Shown here: positions 33,997-43,480 of the stretch, in pieces | Numbering within the stretch: position 1 is the first letter of the stretch | Layout of the letters: every line of letters starts with the position of its first letter | Source: Tranquillimonas alkanivorans | GTDB lineage: Bacteria; Pseudomonadota; Alphaproteobacteria; Rhodobacterales; Rhodobacteraceae | NCBI RefSeq assembly: GCF_900115595.1 | Contig: NZ_FOXA01000013.1 | Location: forward strand, 56,038 to 120,037 | DNA length: 64,000 nucleotides | Direction: 5' to 3' | Notes under the pieces: generated by a model | The model's input: only the letters and a program-made list of their open reading frames with translations | The model's database searches: none | What the model was told of the DNA's origin: nothing | Program-made: the position numbers and the translations under genes

Positions 33997-34026
33997 AAAA
34001 AGGGCGCCTCTAAAGGCGCCCTTTTT
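33997..34026. terminator. Bidirectional rho-independent terminator
   Basis: AAAAAGGGCGCCT (33997-34009) and AGGCGCCCTTTTT (34014-34026) are exact complements around CTAA. Each strand ends in a T-run. It ends the small secreted-protein gene on the minus strand and any readthrough from the left. Confidence 0.92.
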
Positions 34027-34046
34027 CTACATCGGAAACTGAAGAA

Positions 34047-34295
34047 TCACTCATCAACGACCGTAGTGGTCGTCGTGGTCGTGCCGTCATCGTCGTCACC
34101 GGCGATCGCTGCGACCACACCAGCCGTTGCAAGAGCACCACCGGCGATGAGCCACGGGCTGATCGCGCCCGCGCCGACCGGCACGACGGCGGTCGGCCGC
34201 ACGACGTCCGCCTCTTCCGTGGCACCAGCAAGACCGCCGGCGAACGCCTGCGAGGACGCGAGGATGCCGGCCGCGAGAATCGTAGTGAATTTCAT
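34047..34295 (-). CDS. Small secreted or membrane-anchored protein
   Basis: 82 residues. It has a signal peptide (MKFTTILAAGILASSQAFAG, cleavage near AFA-GG), a second hydrophobic stretch (AISPWLIAGGALATAGVVAAIAG), then a tail of four Asp followed by Gly and a run of seven Thr (DDDDGTTTTTTTVVDE). This kind of acidic and Thr-rich tail recurs in small alphaproteobacterial envelope proteins; function unknown. An ATG one codon upstream is possible; AGGAG is 7 bases before the chosen one. Confidence 0.7.
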   Translation of the reverse strand: MKFTTILAAGILASSQAFAGGLAGATEEADVVRPTAVVPVGAGAISPWLIAGGALATAGVVAAIAGDDDDGTTTTTTTVVDE

Positions 34296-34298
34296 CAT

Positions 34299-34653
34299 CT
34301 AACTCCTGTTGCGTTTTGCCCCAGCATTTCCACGAATGCCGGCTCATTCAAGCGAATATTGCACGCACGGGCTCGCATTAACTCTTTTGCAACATCCGCG
34401 TCTACAGTGCGTCGCACTAAACCCTAGGGCGGTGCTGCCTTCGTGTCACGCCCTTCTCTGCAAGCCACTTGACGCCGCGCCGGTTCCCGCCTATCCCCCC
34501 ACGCAACTCCGGAAGCCGCCAGACTTCCGGTCCCTTGGCCTGTGGCCGGGATCGCCTCCTACCAGCGCGTTGCGCCCGTAGGAGCGCTTGGCGTTTGAGC
34601 GGGGCGTTCCTACGTTCGCCCCAAAGTGCAACGGTGGAAGGAGCCGAGACGCG
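34299..34653. other. Intergenic region upstream of ffh
   Basis: 355 bases. A 7-base hairpin CCGGAAG / CTTCCGG lies at 34509-34530. I looked for SRP RNA next to ffh and did not find the conserved apical loop. No gene supported. Confidence 0.4.
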
Positions 34654-36138
34654 ATGTTCGAGAACCTGTCAGACCGCCTCTCCGGCGTCTTCGACCGCCT
34701 GACCAAGCAGGGCGCGCTCAGCGAAGACGACGTCAAGACCGCCCTGCGCGAAGTCCGCGTCGCCCTGCTCGAGGCCGACGTATCGCTTCCGGTGGCGCGC
34801 AACTTCGTCAAGGCGGTGCAGGACAAGGCCACCGGCCAGGCCGTCACGAAGTCGGTCACGCCGGGCCAGCAGGTCGTCAAGATCGTGCACGACGAACTTG
34901 TCAACGTCCTCTCGGGCGAAGGCGAGCCGGGCGCGCTCAAGATCGACAACGCCCCCGCCCCGATCCTGATGGTCGGCCTGCAGGGTTCGGGCAAGACGAC
35001 GACGACCGCCAAGCTCGCCAAGAGGCTCAAGGATACGCAGAACAAGCGCATCCTGATGGCCTCGCTCGACACCAACCGCCCCGCCGCGATGGAGCAGCTG
35101 GCGATCCTCGGCCAGCAGATCGGCGTCGACACCCTGCCCATCGTCAAGGGCGAGGACCCGGTCACCATCGCCAGGCGCGCCAAGACCCAGGCCAGCTTGG
35201 GCGGCTACGACGTCTACATGCTCGACACCGCGGGTCGGCTGCACATCGACGAGGAGCTGATCGCCCAGGCCGCCGCCGTGCGCGACGCCGTCTCCCCGCG
35301 CGAAACGCTGCTGGTCGTCGATGGCCTGACCGGCCAGGACGCGGTCAACGTGGCCGAGGAGTTCGACGGCAAGATCGGCGTCTCGGGGGTGGTCCTCACC
35401 CGGATGGACGGCGACGGCCGCGGCGGCGCCGCGCTGTCGATGCGCGCGGTCACCGGCAAGCCCATCAAGTTCGTCGGCCTGGGCGAGAAGATGGACGCGA
35501 TCGAGGAATTCCACCCCGAGCGCATCGCCGGCCGCATCCTCGGCATGGGTGACATCGTCTCGCTCGTGGAAAAGGCCCAGCAGACGCTCGAGGCCGAACA
35601 GGCCGAGCGCATGATGAAGCGCATGAGCAAGGGTCAGTTCAACATGAACGACCTGCGCATGCAGCTCGAGCAGATGATGAAGATGGGCGGCATGGAAGGG
35701 CTCATGGGCATGATGCCCGGCATGGGCAAGATGCAGAAGCAGATGACCGAGGCCGGCTTCGACGACTCGATCATCCGCCGCCAGATCGCCCTCATCAACT
35801 CGATGACCAAGAAGGAACGCGCCAACCCGCAGGTGCTCCAGGCGTCGCGCAAGAAGCGCATCGCCGCCGGCGCGGGGCTCGAGGTGTCCGAACTCAACAA
35901 GCTTCTCAAGATGCACCGCCAGATGGGCGACATGATGAAGAAGCTCGGCAAGAAGGGCGGCCGCGGCATGCTCAAGCAGGCCATGGGCGGGCTCTTCGGC
36001 AAGGGCGGCCCCAGCCAGGCCGAGATCGAGGCGGCGCAGGCGCAGATGGCCTCGGGCAAGATGCCCGCAGGCTTCCCCGGCATGGGCGGCGGCGCAGGCC
36101 TGCCCCCCGGTCTCTCGGGCTTCGGCAAGAAGCGGTGA
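34654..36138 (+). CDS. ffh: Signal recognition particle protein Ffh
   Basis: 494 residues. Ffh binds signal peptides emerging from ribosomes and delivers them to FtsY. The N domain is followed by the GTPase G domain: GLQGSGKTTTTAKLAKRLK, DTNRPAAMEQL, DTAGRLHIDEE and TRMDGDGRGG. The C-terminal M domain is Met-rich (QMMKMGGMEGLMGMMPGMGK). The start MFENLSDRLSGVFDRL is the family's own. The Met/Gly-rich tail after residue about 440 is longer than usual. Confidence 0.97.
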   Translation: MFENLSDRLSGVFDRLTKQGALSEDDVKTALREVRVALLEADVSLPVARNFVKAVQDKATGQAVTKSVTPGQQVVKIVHDELVNVLSGEGEPGALKIDNAPAPILMVGLQGSGKTTTTAKLAKRLKDTQNKRILMASLDTNRPAAMEQLAILGQQIGVDTLPIVKGEDPVTIARRAKTQASLGGYDVYMLDTAGRLHIDEELIAQAAAVRDAVSPRETLLVVDGLTGQDAVNVAEEFDGKIGVSGVVLTRMDGDGRGGAALSMRAVTGKPIKFVGLGEKMDAIEEFHPERIAGRILGMGDIVSLVEKAQQTLEAEQAERMMKRMSKGQFNMNDLRMQLEQMMKMGGMEGLMGMMPGMGKMQKQMTEAGFDDSIIRRQIALINSMTKKERANPQVLQASRKKRIAAGAGLEVSELNKLLKMHRQMGDMMKKLGKKGGRGMLKQAMGGLFGKGGPSQAEIEAAQAQMASGKMPAGFPGMGGGAGLPPGLSGFGKKR

Positions 36139-36298
36139 GGCGGGTGTTTTCCTCTTGCTCCAAATACTCCCGCCGGAGGCGATCCGACGCCTCGACCCGC
36201 GGCATCGGTTGCCCCGGCGCGATCACGCGCCACTGGATGCATGCACGACGCGCGGCAGCGCGTCCGATGGATCACGTCCCCGCCGCGGAGATCGCGGC

Positions 36299-36808
36299 AT
36301 GAGCGCACCCACCATCGAAACCGCCCGCCTGCGCCTGCGTCCCCACGTCGCCGAGGATTTCGAGCCCTTCGCCGCACTCTTCGCGACCGACCGCGCGCGC
36401 CACATGGGCGGGCCGCTGTCGCGCCGCGACGCGTGGTTCCGCTTCGGGGCCGATGTCGGCCAGTGGGAGATCCTGGGCTTCGGCGCCTGGGCGGTCGAGC
36501 GGCAGGAGGACGGCGCGCTCGTCGGGCAGGTCGGCCTCAACCGCCCCCCGCACTTCCCCGAGCGCGAACTCGGCTGGCTCCTGTTCGAGGGGCATGAAGG
36601 CCACGGCTTTGCCGCCGAGGCGGCGACCGCCGCGCGCGCCTTCGCCTTCCGCGATCTCGGCTTCGAGACGCTGGTCAGCTACATCGACCCCGACAATGGC
36701 AGGTCGCTCGCGCTTGCCGAACGCCTCGGCGCGCGGCCCGACCCGGATGCCGCGCGGCCCGACGCCGGCGACGTCGTCTACCGCCATCCCCGGCCGGAGC
36801 ACGTGTGA
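36299..36808 (+). CDS. GNAT family N-acetyltransferase
   Basis: 169 residues, RimJ/RimL-like. The opening IETARLRLRPHVAEDFEPFA and the acetyl-CoA region (GWLLFEGHEGHGFAAEAATA) followed by YIDPDNGRSLALAERLGA match the subgroup. Acceptor unknown. It lies between ffh and the chorismate mutase gene in a stretch of ribosomal and translation genes. Confidence 0.88.
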   Translation: MSAPTIETARLRLRPHVAEDFEPFAALFATDRARHMGGPLSRRDAWFRFGADVGQWEILGFGAWAVERQEDGALVGQVGLNRPPHFPERELGWLLFEGHEGHGFAAEAATAARAFAFRDLGFETLVSYIDPDNGRSLALAERLGARPDPDAARPDAGDVVYRHPRPEHV

Positions 36809-36864
36809 TGGAAAACGTACATCCTCGCGCCGGGAACGTACGGAATGCACAATCGGAGCCGCCA

Positions 36865-37161
36865 ATGTCCGACGCCACCGCCCGCGCCGCCGCGCTTCTG
36901 AAAGAGCATCGAGAGAGCATTGACCGCCTCGACGCGATTCTCGTCTACACCCTCGGCGAGCGCTTCAAGCACACCCAGGCGGTGGGCCGGCTCAAGGCCG
37001 AGCACGACCTTCCTCCCGCCGATCCCGCCCGCGAAGAGGCCCAGATCGCGCGGCTCGAAGATCTGGCGAACGCCGCCGATCTCGATCCCGAGTTCGCCAA
37101 GAAGTTCCTCGCCTTCATCATCGCCGAAGTCATCCGGCACCACGAGGCACACCAGTCGTAA
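36865..37161 (+). CDS. Chorismate mutase (AroQ class)
   Basis: 98 residues, the size of a stand-alone AroQ all-helical mutase. The pattern [32 protein letters not shown] gives the catalytic Arg, Asp and Lys positions, followed by the helices around [20 protein letters not shown]. It converts chorismate to prephenate for Phe and Tyr synthesis. The ffh-(aroQ)-rpsP order is common in Rhodobacterales. Confidence 0.88.
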   Translation: MSDATARAAALLKEHRESIDRLDAILVYTLGERFKHTQAVGRLKAEHDLPPADPAREEAQIARLEDLANAADLDPEFAKKFLAFIIAEVIRHHEAHQS

Positions 37162-37205
37162 GGCGCACCCGCGCCCCAACGCGCCATTTCAAAGGAGTAA
37201 CGCAA

Positions 37206-37580
37206 ATGGCCATGAAAATCCGTCTTGCCCGCGGCGGCTCGAAGAAGCGTCCGCACTACTCGATCGTCGCCTCCGACTCGCGGATGCCCCGCGACGGTCG
37301 CTTCCTCGAGAAGCTGGGCACCTACAACCCGCTCCTGGCCAAGGACGACGAGCGCCGGGTCATCATGAACCTCGAGCGCGTGCAGTACTGGCTCGCCCAG
37401 GGCGCGCAGCCGACCGACCGCGTGGCCCGCTTCCTCGAGAACGCCGGCATCCGTGAAAAGGCCGAGCGCAACAACCCCAAGAAGGCCCAGCCGGGCAAGG
37501 CCGCGCAGGAGCGCGCACAGGCGAAGGCCGACAAGGCCGCCGCTGCTGCCGAGACCCCGGCCGAGGAAGGCGCGGAGTAA
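37206..37580 (+). CDS. rpsP: 30S ribosomal protein S16
   Basis: 124 residues, longer than the roughly 80-residue E. coli protein because of an Ala/Lys/Glu-rich tail, which is usual in alphaproteobacteria. The core begins [27 protein letters not shown] precedes the first ATG by 8 bases; MKIRL two codons in is an alternative start. Heads the rpsP-rimM-trmD-rplS group. Confidence 0.96.
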   Translation: MAMKIRLARGGSKKRPHYSIVASDSRMPRDGRFLEKLGTYNPLLAKDDERRVIMNLERVQYWLAQGAQPTDRVARFLENAGIREKAERNNPKKAQPGKAAQERAQAKADKAAAAAETPAEEGAE

Positions 37581-37646
37581 TCCGCCCCTTTTCCGGGTAC
37601 ATGACCGGCGGGGCCCCGCGCCCCGCCGCCAAGGGCGGGAGCAGGC

Positions 37647-38156
37647 ATGGCTGAAGACAAGGTCTGCGTCGGTGCCATCGCGGGCGCCTTCGGGGTCAAG
37701 GGCGAGGTGCGGCTGAAAAGTTTCTGCGCCGAGGCCGAGGCCATCGCCGGATACGGTCCGCTGACCACCCAGGACGGCGCGCGCAGCTTCGACGTCCGCC
37801 TGACCGGGCAGGCCAGCAACGGCCTGCTCGCCCGCCTGTCGGGCGTGCGGACCAAGGAAGACGCCGACGCCCTGCGGGGCGTGCGGCTCTTCGCCCCGCG
37901 CGACCGGCTGCCCTCGCTTCCCGACGACGAATTCTATCATGCCGACCTTATCGGCCTCGCCGTCCACGATACCGGCGGGACCGAGCTGGGCCGCGTGACC
38001 GCGGTGCTAAACCACGGCGCCTCCGACCTGCTCGAGGTCCGACGTTCGGGCCAGAGCCGCACCGTCCTTCTTCCTTTCACGCGCGAAGCGGTGCCGACGG
38101 TCGACCTGTCGCAGGGTCGCATCGTGGCCGATCCGCCCGAGGGATTGTTCGAGTGA
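37647..38156 (+). CDS. rimM: 16S rRNA processing protein RimM
   Basis: 169 residues. RimM assists maturation of the 30S head and binds S19. The N-terminal RimM domain has [20 protein letters not shown]; the C-terminal PRC-barrel has [14 protein letters not shown] and [20 protein letters not shown]. Gene order rpsP-rimM-trmD-rplS is universal in the group. Confidence 0.96.
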   Translation: MAEDKVCVGAIAGAFGVKGEVRLKSFCAEAEAIAGYGPLTTQDGARSFDVRLTGQASNGLLARLSGVRTKEDADALRGVRLFAPRDRLPSLPDDEFYHADLIGLAVHDTGGTELGRVTAVLNHGASDLLEVRRSGQSRTVLLPFTREAVPTVDLSQGRIVADPPEGLFE

Positions 38157-38234
38157 GCGCCCGCAAGCAACAGGAACAACAGGTTTCCTGGACCGTTCCC
38201 TGTCCAGACGAAAGGGACAGTGAAAGGTCAATCC

Positions 38235-38396
38235 ATGCTCGAACTCATTCTCATCCTGCTCGTGGTCGCCGCGGTCGCGGCGCTGCTGGGCTTCGGCCGC
38301 ATCTCCGGCGCCGCGCTGACCGGCGCCAAGATCCTGATCGGCATCGTGCTGGTGCTCTTCCTGCTTGTGCTGCTGGGGATCATCGCGATCGCCTAG
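38235..38396 (+). CDS. DUF1328 (UPF0391-like) small membrane protein
   Basis: 53 residues, two membrane segments: [20 protein letters not shown], then [20 protein letters not shown]. The loop [15 protein letters not shown] fits the DUF1328 consensus LLGFGxIAGxA. A small stress-associated envelope protein in other bacteria. It is inserted between rimM and trmD, 78 bases after the rimM stop. Confidence 0.75.
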   Translation: MLELILILLVVAAVAALLGFGRISGAALTGAKILIGIVLVLFLLVLLGIIAIA

Positions 38397-38418
38397 GACC
38401 GGTCCGCGCTCGATACGA

Positions 38419-38446
38419 CCGCCCGGGCCAGCGGCCCGGGCAGCGC
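38419..38446. repeat. Dispersed GC-rich palindrome, copy 2
   Basis: Contains the perfect palindrome GCCCGGGCC-AGC-GGCCCGGGC at 38421-38441. It lies 22 bases after the DUF1328 stop and 75 bases before trmD. 27 of 28 bases match 25058-25085. Confidence 0.7.
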
Positions 38447-38520
38447 CCGCCCCGCTTTCCACGGGGCGGGCGCTGCGCGCTGCCCTCCGGCCCAAGCGGC
38501 TGCCCCGTCGGAGAAGGCGC

Positions 38521-39351
38521 ATGACCACCCCCACCCGCTCTCACGGCCGGCTCTCCATCCGCGCCACGGCTCGGCCGCGCGAGTTGATGACCGACACGCC
38601 GCACCTCGCCGGCGCCTGGCAGGCCCGCGTCATCACGCTGTTTCCCGACCTCTTCCCCGGCGTCCTCGGCGCCTCGCTCACCGGCAAGGCGCTGCAGGAC
38701 GGCCTGTGGCGGCTCGAAACCATCGACCTGCGCCCCTACGGCGTGGGCAAGCACCGCAACGTCGATGACACGCCCGCCGGCGGCGGTGCCGGGATGGTGC
38801 TGCGCCCCGACGTCGTCGGCCGCGCCATCGCCCATGCACAGCAGGACACGCCCGCCGACCGCGCCCGCTGGCCGGTCGTCTACCTCTCGCCCCGCGGCCG
38901 GCCCTTCGACCAGCGCATGGCCGAACGCTTCAGCCGCACCGACGGGATCACCCTGCTCTGCGGCCGGTTCGAGGGCGTGGACGAGCGCGTGATCGACCAT
39001 TACGGCATCGAGGAGGTCAGCCTTGGCGACTTCGTCCTCACCGGCGGCGAGATCGCCGCGCAGGCCTTGCTTGACGCCACCGTCCGACTTATACCGCGCG
39101 TGCTCGGGAATCAGGCGTCGACCGAGGAGGAATCGTTCTCCGAAGGTTTGCTCGAACACCCGCAGTACACACGGCCCACCGTCTGGGAAGGCCGCGAGAT
39201 ACCCGAAGTTCTCCTCTCCGGGCATCACGCGAAGATCGCCGACTGGCGGAGGGCCGAAGCCGAAAGGCTGACCAAGGAACGACGTCCTGACCTCTGGCGG
39301 GCATGCCGTGCGGCGCACGGCATGGACCCGGAAGGAGACCAAGAGCTCTGA
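38521..39351 (+). CDS. trmD: tRNA (guanine-N1)-methyltransferase TrmD
   Basis: 276 residues; a SPOUT methyltransferase that makes m1G37. Motifs: [46 protein letters not shown] and [15 protein letters not shown] (the knot). Relatives in Rhodobacterales carry an N-terminal extension with SHGRLSI-type sequence, as here, so the upstream ATG is used; one at 38587 gives 254 residues, the E. coli-like length. Confidence 0.93.
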   Translation: MTTPTRSHGRLSIRATARPRELMTDTPHLAGAWQARVITLFPDLFPGVLGASLTGKALQDGLWRLETIDLRPYGVGKHRNVDDTPAGGGAGMVLRPDVVGRAIAHAQQDTPADRARWPVVYLSPRGRPFDQRMAERFSRTDGITLLCGRFEGVDERVIDHYGIEEVSLGDFVLTGGEIAAQALLDATVRLIPRVLGNQASTEEESFSEGLLEHPQYTRPTVWEGREIPEVLLSGHHAKIADWRRAEAERLTKERRPDLWRACRAAHGMDPEGDQEL

Positions 39352-39405
39352 GGACGCGCCCAAACTTCGCGGGAAAACCGTGAGCGACATAAAGGAGCGG
39401 ATCAG

Positions 39406-39798
39406 ATGAACCTGATCGCACAACTGGAAGCCGAGCAGATCGCCGAGCTCGGCAAGGATATTCCGGACTTCAAGGCGGGTGACACCATCCGCGTCGGCTA
39501 CAAGGTGACGGAAGGCACGCGCACCCGCGTGCAGAACTACGAAGGCGTCTGCATCAGCCGCAAGCACGGCGAAGGCATCGCCGGCACGTTCACCGTCCGC
39601 AAGATTTCCTTCGGCGAGGGCGTGGAGCGTATCTTCCCGCTCTACTCGACCAACATCGACTCGATCACCGTGGTGCGCCGCGGCAAGGTCCGTCGCGCCA
39701 AGCTCTACTACCTGCGCTCGCGCCGCGGAAAGTCGGCCCGGATCGCCGAGCAGACGAACTACAAGCCGAAGAACACCGGCGCCGCCGCCGAAGCCTGA
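39406..39798 (+). CDS. rplS: 50S ribosomal protein L19
   Basis: 130 residues. L19 lies at the 30S/50S interface. Motifs [19 protein letters not shown], then FEGV-like YEGVCI and [20 protein letters not shown] match the family. AAGGAG lies before the ATG. Next gene is rpmE. Confidence 0.97.
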   Translation: MNLIAQLEAEQIAELGKDIPDFKAGDTIRVGYKVTEGTRTRVQNYEGVCISRKHGEGIAGTFTVRKISFGEGVERIFPLYSTNIDSITVVRRGKVRRAKLYYLRSRRGKSARIAEQTNYKPKNTGAAAEA

Positions 39799-39809
39799 AA
39801 GGACGCGCG

Positions 39810-40031
39810 ATGAAAAAGGACACCCACCCCGACTACCACCTCATCGACGTCAAGCTGACCAACGGCGACGTCGTGCAGATGAAATCGACCTGGGGCAGCG
39901 AAGGCGACCAGATCGCGCTCGACATCGACCCCTCGGTGCACCCGGCCTGGACCGGCGGCACGTCGCGCCTGATGGACACCGGCGGCCGCGTCTCGCGCTT
40001 CAAGAAGAAGTACGAAGGCCTCGGCTTCTGA
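39810..40031 (+). CDS. rpmE: 50S ribosomal protein L31
   Basis: 73 residues. The pattern [19 protein letters not shown] and [10 protein letters not shown] is L31. The CxxC zinc ligands of the C+ type are missing, so this is a C-minus form, or a zinc-independent form. Eleven bases separate it from rplS, and a strong terminator follows. Confidence 0.94.
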   Translation: MKKDTHPDYHLIDVKLTNGDVVQMKSTWGSEGDQIALDIDPSVHPAWTGGTSRLMDTGGRVSRFKKKYEGLGF

Positions 40032-40052
40032 GCCACCCGGATACGAGATCGG

Positions 40053-40080
40053 AAAGCGGGTCCTTCGGGGCCCGCTTTTC
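40053..40080 (+). terminator. Rho-independent terminator after rpmE
   Basis: Arms 40053-40063 (AAAGCGGGTCC) and 40068-40078 (GGGGCCCGCTTT), allowing one G-U pair, with the tetraloop TTCG and T residues after the stem. It ends the rpsP-rpmE operon. Confidence 0.9.
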
Positions 40081-40108
40081 TTTTGCACGGACGGAATACC
40101 CGCCCCGC

Positions 40109-40180
40109 ACAATCTTCGGTCCTGAAATATCCTCGGGGGTGAATGACCCGCAGGGTCAGAGGGGGCGGACAGCCCCCTAC
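40109..40180 (+). repeat. Intergenic hairpin repeat, copy B (rpmE-mipZ)
   Basis: Contains AATCTTCGGTCCTGAAATAT, then CCTCGGGGGT as in copies A and C, and ends GGGGGCGGACAGCCCCC. In between it holds an extra internal inverted repeat (TGACCCGCAGGGTCA). It lies 30 bases after the rpmE terminator, in the same direction as mipZ. Confidence 0.7.
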
Positions 40181-40359
40181 CCCGCCCGCCGCACACGACG
40201 CAGGGTGTGGCGCAGGCGACCCACAGCGCACGCAAGATGTCGTTGATCCCGCCGTTGCCCGGCGGCGTGCCTTCCAATACATCTTGCTCCGCCGTAGCGT
40301 GTCGGCGGAAAACCGCGCGCGGCGCGAACCCCAGCCAATCGCAAAGCAGGAACACGAAA

Positions 40360-41169
40360 GTGGCCCACATCATCGTCGTCGGGAACGAAAAGGGTGGCTC
40401 CGGCAAGTCCACCACCTCGATGCACGTAGCCACCGCGTTGGTGCGCATGGGGCACCGCGTGGGCGCGCTGGACCTCGATCTCAGGCAGAAAAGCTTCGGT
40501 CGCTACGTCGAGAACCGCCTGGCCTTCTGTGCCGGGCAAGGGCTCGATCTGCCCTGCCCCGACTACCGCGAACTCCCCGAGGTCGACCAGGCGACGCTGG
40601 CCGAGGGCGAGAACCCGCACGACCGCCGCATCTCGGCCGCCGTGGCCGAGCTCGAGGAAAGCAGCGACTTCATCCTGATCGACTGCCCCGGCTCGCACAC
40701 GCGGCTCAGCCAGGTAGCCCACAGCCTTGCCGACACGCTGATCACGCCGCTCAACGACAGCTTCGTGGATTTCGACCTGCTGGCGCGGGTGGACGGGCGG
40801 ACGAACCGCATCCTCGGTCCGTCGGTCTATTCCGAGATGGTGTGGAACGCGCGCCAGTTGCGTGCGCAGGCCGGGCTCAAGCCCATCGACTGGATCGTGG
40901 TGCGCAACCGGCTGGGCGCGCAGCAGATGCACAACAAGAAGAAGATGGGGGATGCGCTGACGAACCTGGCCAAGCGCATCGGCTTCCGCGTCGCGCCGGG
41001 CTTCTCGGAACGCGTGATCTTCCGCGAACTGTTTCCGCGCGGCCTGACCCTGCTGGACCTCAAGGATGTCGGCGTGGGCAACCTGAACATGTCGAACATC
41101 GCGGCCCGGCAAGAGCTGCGGGACCTCGTGCGCGAGCTCGACCTGCCCGGCGTCAAGATCGACTTCTGA
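40360..41169 (+). CDS. mipZ: Division plane positioning ATPase MipZ
   Basis: 269 residues, a ParA/MinD family ATPase. MipZ forms a gradient from the pole-bound ParB and inhibits FtsZ polymerisation, placing the septum at mid-cell. The deviant Walker motif KGGSGKSTTSMHVA is at residues 11-24 and VGALDLDLRQKSFGRYVENR is a MipZ hallmark; the Walker B region is LIDCPGSHT. The start is GTG at 40360, with AGCAGGA upstream; no ATG gives an intact N-terminus. Confidence 0.93.
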   Translation: MAHIIVVGNEKGGSGKSTTSMHVATALVRMGHRVGALDLDLRQKSFGRYVENRLAFCAGQGLDLPCPDYRELPEVDQATLAEGENPHDRRISAAVAELEESSDFILIDCPGSHTRLSQVAHSLADTLITPLNDSFVDFDLLARVDGRTNRILGPSVYSEMVWNARQLRAQAGLKPIDWIVVRNRLGAQQMHNKKKMGDALTNLAKRIGFRVAPGFSERVIFRELFPRGLTLLDLKDVGVGNLNMSNIAARQELRDLVRELDLPGVKIDF

Positions 41170-41287
41170 GGCGCGGCACTCCGTGCGCCCACGGTCGGCG
41201 CCGGATTGGCGGCAAGACGGTCGACCGCAGCACGCTTTCCACGACCTTCTGAAGCTTTGGTAAACGCTCCGACCGCCTCGCCGGCGA

Positions 41288-42175
41288 TCAGCGGGCGCTG
41301 CGCTCGACGCTCAGGCGCACGGGGCGCGGCACCGGCAGGTGGCGGCGGCGGCCACGAGCCACCGATGGGCGCAGGCGCGGGTCCTCGGGCCCCGGCAAGG
41401 GCGGGAAGCGGTCGCGCGCCTTGGCGCTTTCGGTCAGCGGCTGGAAGTACGGGACAGCGAACATCTGCGGCATGATCTGCCTGTCATCCTCCTGCGCCGC
41501 CTCGCGCCGTCTGCTCCACCAGGTGCCGCCCAGTCCCGCCAGCAGGCAGAGCGCGGCGAGCCAGAACAGCACGACGCGTGCGCCCGTCCGGACCGGTTCG
41601 GCCAACGCGGCGGCGCGTGATCCCACCCATGGCGTCACCGCCACCGGCGATGGGACGAGGTCCAGCGCGCGGTCCGAAAGCGCCGCACGCACCGCTTCGC
41701 CCAATCCCGCCGGAGCCCCCAGCGTGCCATTCAGCTCGACCAGCGGCCCGCGCTTTCCAACGCCGCGCACGTCGGTCAGGTAGCGCGGCCAGAGAACGGT
41801 ACCGTTGTCCGGCTCCGCGTCCGGGAAGACCGCGAAGCCCAGCGCCGGGCCGGCCTCGGCCCCAGCGGGCAGCAGCGGGAAGGCGACCGCCGGGCGCTGC
41901 GACAGCGGCCCGCCATGGGTCACCCGCGCCGGCGCCGTCAAGTCCGCCTGTGCCAGCAGCGTAACCTCGCCCGCCAGCCCCGTGTGCCGCTCGGCGTCGA
42001 ACGACTCGAGCGGAACGGTGGCCGGCGGCGACAGGCGCAGTGCGATAAGACGCTCGGCGGTCTTCTGGTTATCCAAATAGACGATCACCAGCGCCGCCAG
42101 AAGCAACGCGATCGAGGTCGCGTAGAACATGTTCGGGAAGGCACGGGACAGTATTTTGGCAGCTCGCCCGATCAT
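41288..42175 (-). CDS. Two-segment membrane protein of unknown function
   Basis: 295 residues. Membrane segments are near residues 18-36 (YATSIALLLAALVIVYLD) and 216-234 (VVLFWLAALCLLAGLGG). Between them is a periplasmic region with repeated Pro/Gly turns; the tail after residue 240 is basic and cytoplasmic. No family recognised. It is the only gene between mipZ and the iron island on its strand, and 222 bases separate it from the DUF1513 gene. Confidence 0.65.
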   Translation of the reverse strand: MIGRAAKILSRAFPNMFYATSIALLLAALVIVYLDNQKTAERLIALRLSPPATVPLESFDAERHTGLAGEVTLLAQADLTAPARVTHGGPLSQRPAVAFPLLPAGAEAGPALGFAVFPDAEPDNGTVLWPRYLTDVRGVGKRGPLVELNGTLGAPAGLGEAVRAALSDRALDLVPSPVAVTPWVGSRAAALAEPVRTGARVVLFWLAALCLLAGLGGTWWSRRREAAQEDDRQIMPQMFAVPYFQPLTESAKARDRFPPLPGPEDPRLRPSVARGRRRHLPVPRPVRLSVERSAR

Positions 42176-42375
42176 CGCCGGCTCCGGAAGTGACGCACAG
42201 GCAGGATGTCGCAGAACATATGGGCAGCAGTAAGGCGCGGGCGGAGAATTTTGCGCCTTTCGGATGGGTGATGTGCGCCGTGCGCACCGGGGCCCGACCG
42301 CCGCGCGGCCAAAGAATGCGGCGACACTTTGGCATCTGCGGCGCACATCCCATACTTGTATGCCTGCCCATTGGA

Positions 42376-42389
42376 TAACCCATGGGTTA
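42376..42389. promoter_or_regulatory. Palindrome near the DUF1513 gene stop
   Basis: TAACCCATGGGTTA is a perfect 14-base palindrome, flanked by GGA and CC. It lies 9 bases past the DUF1513 stop. It may be an operator of the downstream membrane-protein gene or a weak 3' end; nothing shows which. Confidence 0.35.
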
Positions 42390-42397
42390 CCGTTGGG

Positions 42398-43477
42398 TCA
42401 GGCGGTGTCGAGGCGGATCAGGTGGTTGTCCCAGGCACGCCCGGCCCGGCTGGCGAGCGGGCTGAGGCGGTCGGACACTTCCACCAGCGCCCCCAGTCCG
42501 TCCGAGGCCAGGAAGCCACCGGGCGCCGGGGCCAGGCCGCAGACGTCCCTGCGCCGCACGGTGCCGAGGAACGCGCCGTCGGGCGCGAAGCGGTGCAGCC
42601 GCCCGCCGCGGGGCGAGGTGATGGCGACGCTCTGTCCGTCGCCCGCGAAGGCGACGCTGCCGGCATAGCCTTGCATCGCGATCTGCTCGGCCAGGTCCGC
42701 CTCGGCGAGCTTTGCCGCAGCGCCGCGCCTGTGCAGGCCCAGGAGCGGCACACCGTCGGACGGAGCGCCCTGCCACTGCGTTGCGAACGCCACCAGTCCG
42801 TCCGGCCGCACGGCCAGATGGCGGATCGAGTTCTTGTGGAGGTCCCGCTCCAGCTCGACCTTGTCGAGCAGCGCGCCCTCGGCGTCGAGGTAGACCAGGC
42901 TCGGGCGCATCGTGTCGAGGTTCAGCTTCTCGCGCCCTTTATCGGGATGCGTGCGGATGCCGCCATTGGCGACCACCAGCACGTCGCCCGGCAGCACCTT
43001 GATGTCGTGCGGGCCGGTGCCGTGGCTCGCGATCTCGCCGATCCGCCGATACCCGGCCGAGCGGGACCACAGGCCGATGCGGCCGTCGCCGGTCCCGAAG
43101 TCGTTCTCGGTCGTGCACAGCGTTTCGCCGCCGTCGATGAAGGCGCCGTGGCCGTAGAAGTGCCGCCCCTCCGGCGCCTCAAGCCGGTGGCGCACCTGGC
43201 CGGTGGCGCAGTCGATAACCAGCGCGAAGGTGCCGGGGCGGCGGGCGAAGGCCACGGCCTCGGGCGCGTCCGGATGCGCGGCGGCGGCATGGCCCCGGTC
43301 GGGCAGCGGGATGCGGAACAGGTCGTCGCCCGTGGCCGACAGGCCGAAGAGCGCAAAGGCGCCGTCCGCCTCGCGCGCGGCGCCAAGGTAGGCGGGCGCG
43401 CCGGCGTCGGCCCAGCTGAGCCGGGGAATGGCGGCGGCGGCGAGGGCCGAGGCGAGGAATCCGCGTCGCGTGGTCAT
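42398..43477 (-). CDS. DUF1513 protein with Tat-like signal
   Basis: 359 residues. The N-terminus TTRRGFLASALAAAAIPRL has a twin-arginine signal. The remainder is a seven-bladed-propeller-like repeat series (YGHGAFIDGGETL, TENDFGTGDGRIGLW). DUF1513 genes regularly follow imelysin genes, and are predicted to take part in periplasmic iron metabolism. It is the last gene of the iron island and overlaps none of its neighbours. Confidence 0.85.
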   Translation of the reverse strand: MTTRRGFLASALAAAAIPRLSWADAGAPAYLGAAREADGAFALFGLSATGDDLFRIPLPDRGHAAAAHPDAPEAVAFARRPGTFALVIDCATGQVRHRLEAPEGRHFYGHGAFIDGGETLCTTENDFGTGDGRIGLWSRSAGYRRIGEIASHGTGPHDIKVLPGDVLVVANGGIRTHPDKGREKLNLDTMRPSLVYLDAEGALLDKVELERDLHKNSIRHLAVRPDGLVAFATQWQGAPSDGVPLLGLHRRGAAAKLAEADLAEQIAMQGYAGSVAFAGDGQSVAITSPRGGRLHRFAPDGAFLGTVRRRDVCGLAPAPGGFLASDGLGALVEVSDRLSPLASRAGRAWDNHLIRLDTA

Positions 43478-43480
43478 GGC

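Larger units (their letters stand above)
33747..34046. other. Intergenic region with hairpins and an uncertain reading frame
   Basis: 300 bases between convergent genes. A GC-rich hairpin lies at 33772-33799 and a terminator at 33997-34026. A minus-strand frame at 33763-33993 (76 codons) includes a hydrophobic stretch but has no clear ribosome site and runs into the hairpin, so I do not call it a gene. Confidence 0.4.

Noticed and set aside
34299..34653. Possible SRP RNA next to ffh
   Set aside because: No conserved GGAAG-type apical loop in a matching stem; a covariance-model search would be decisive.
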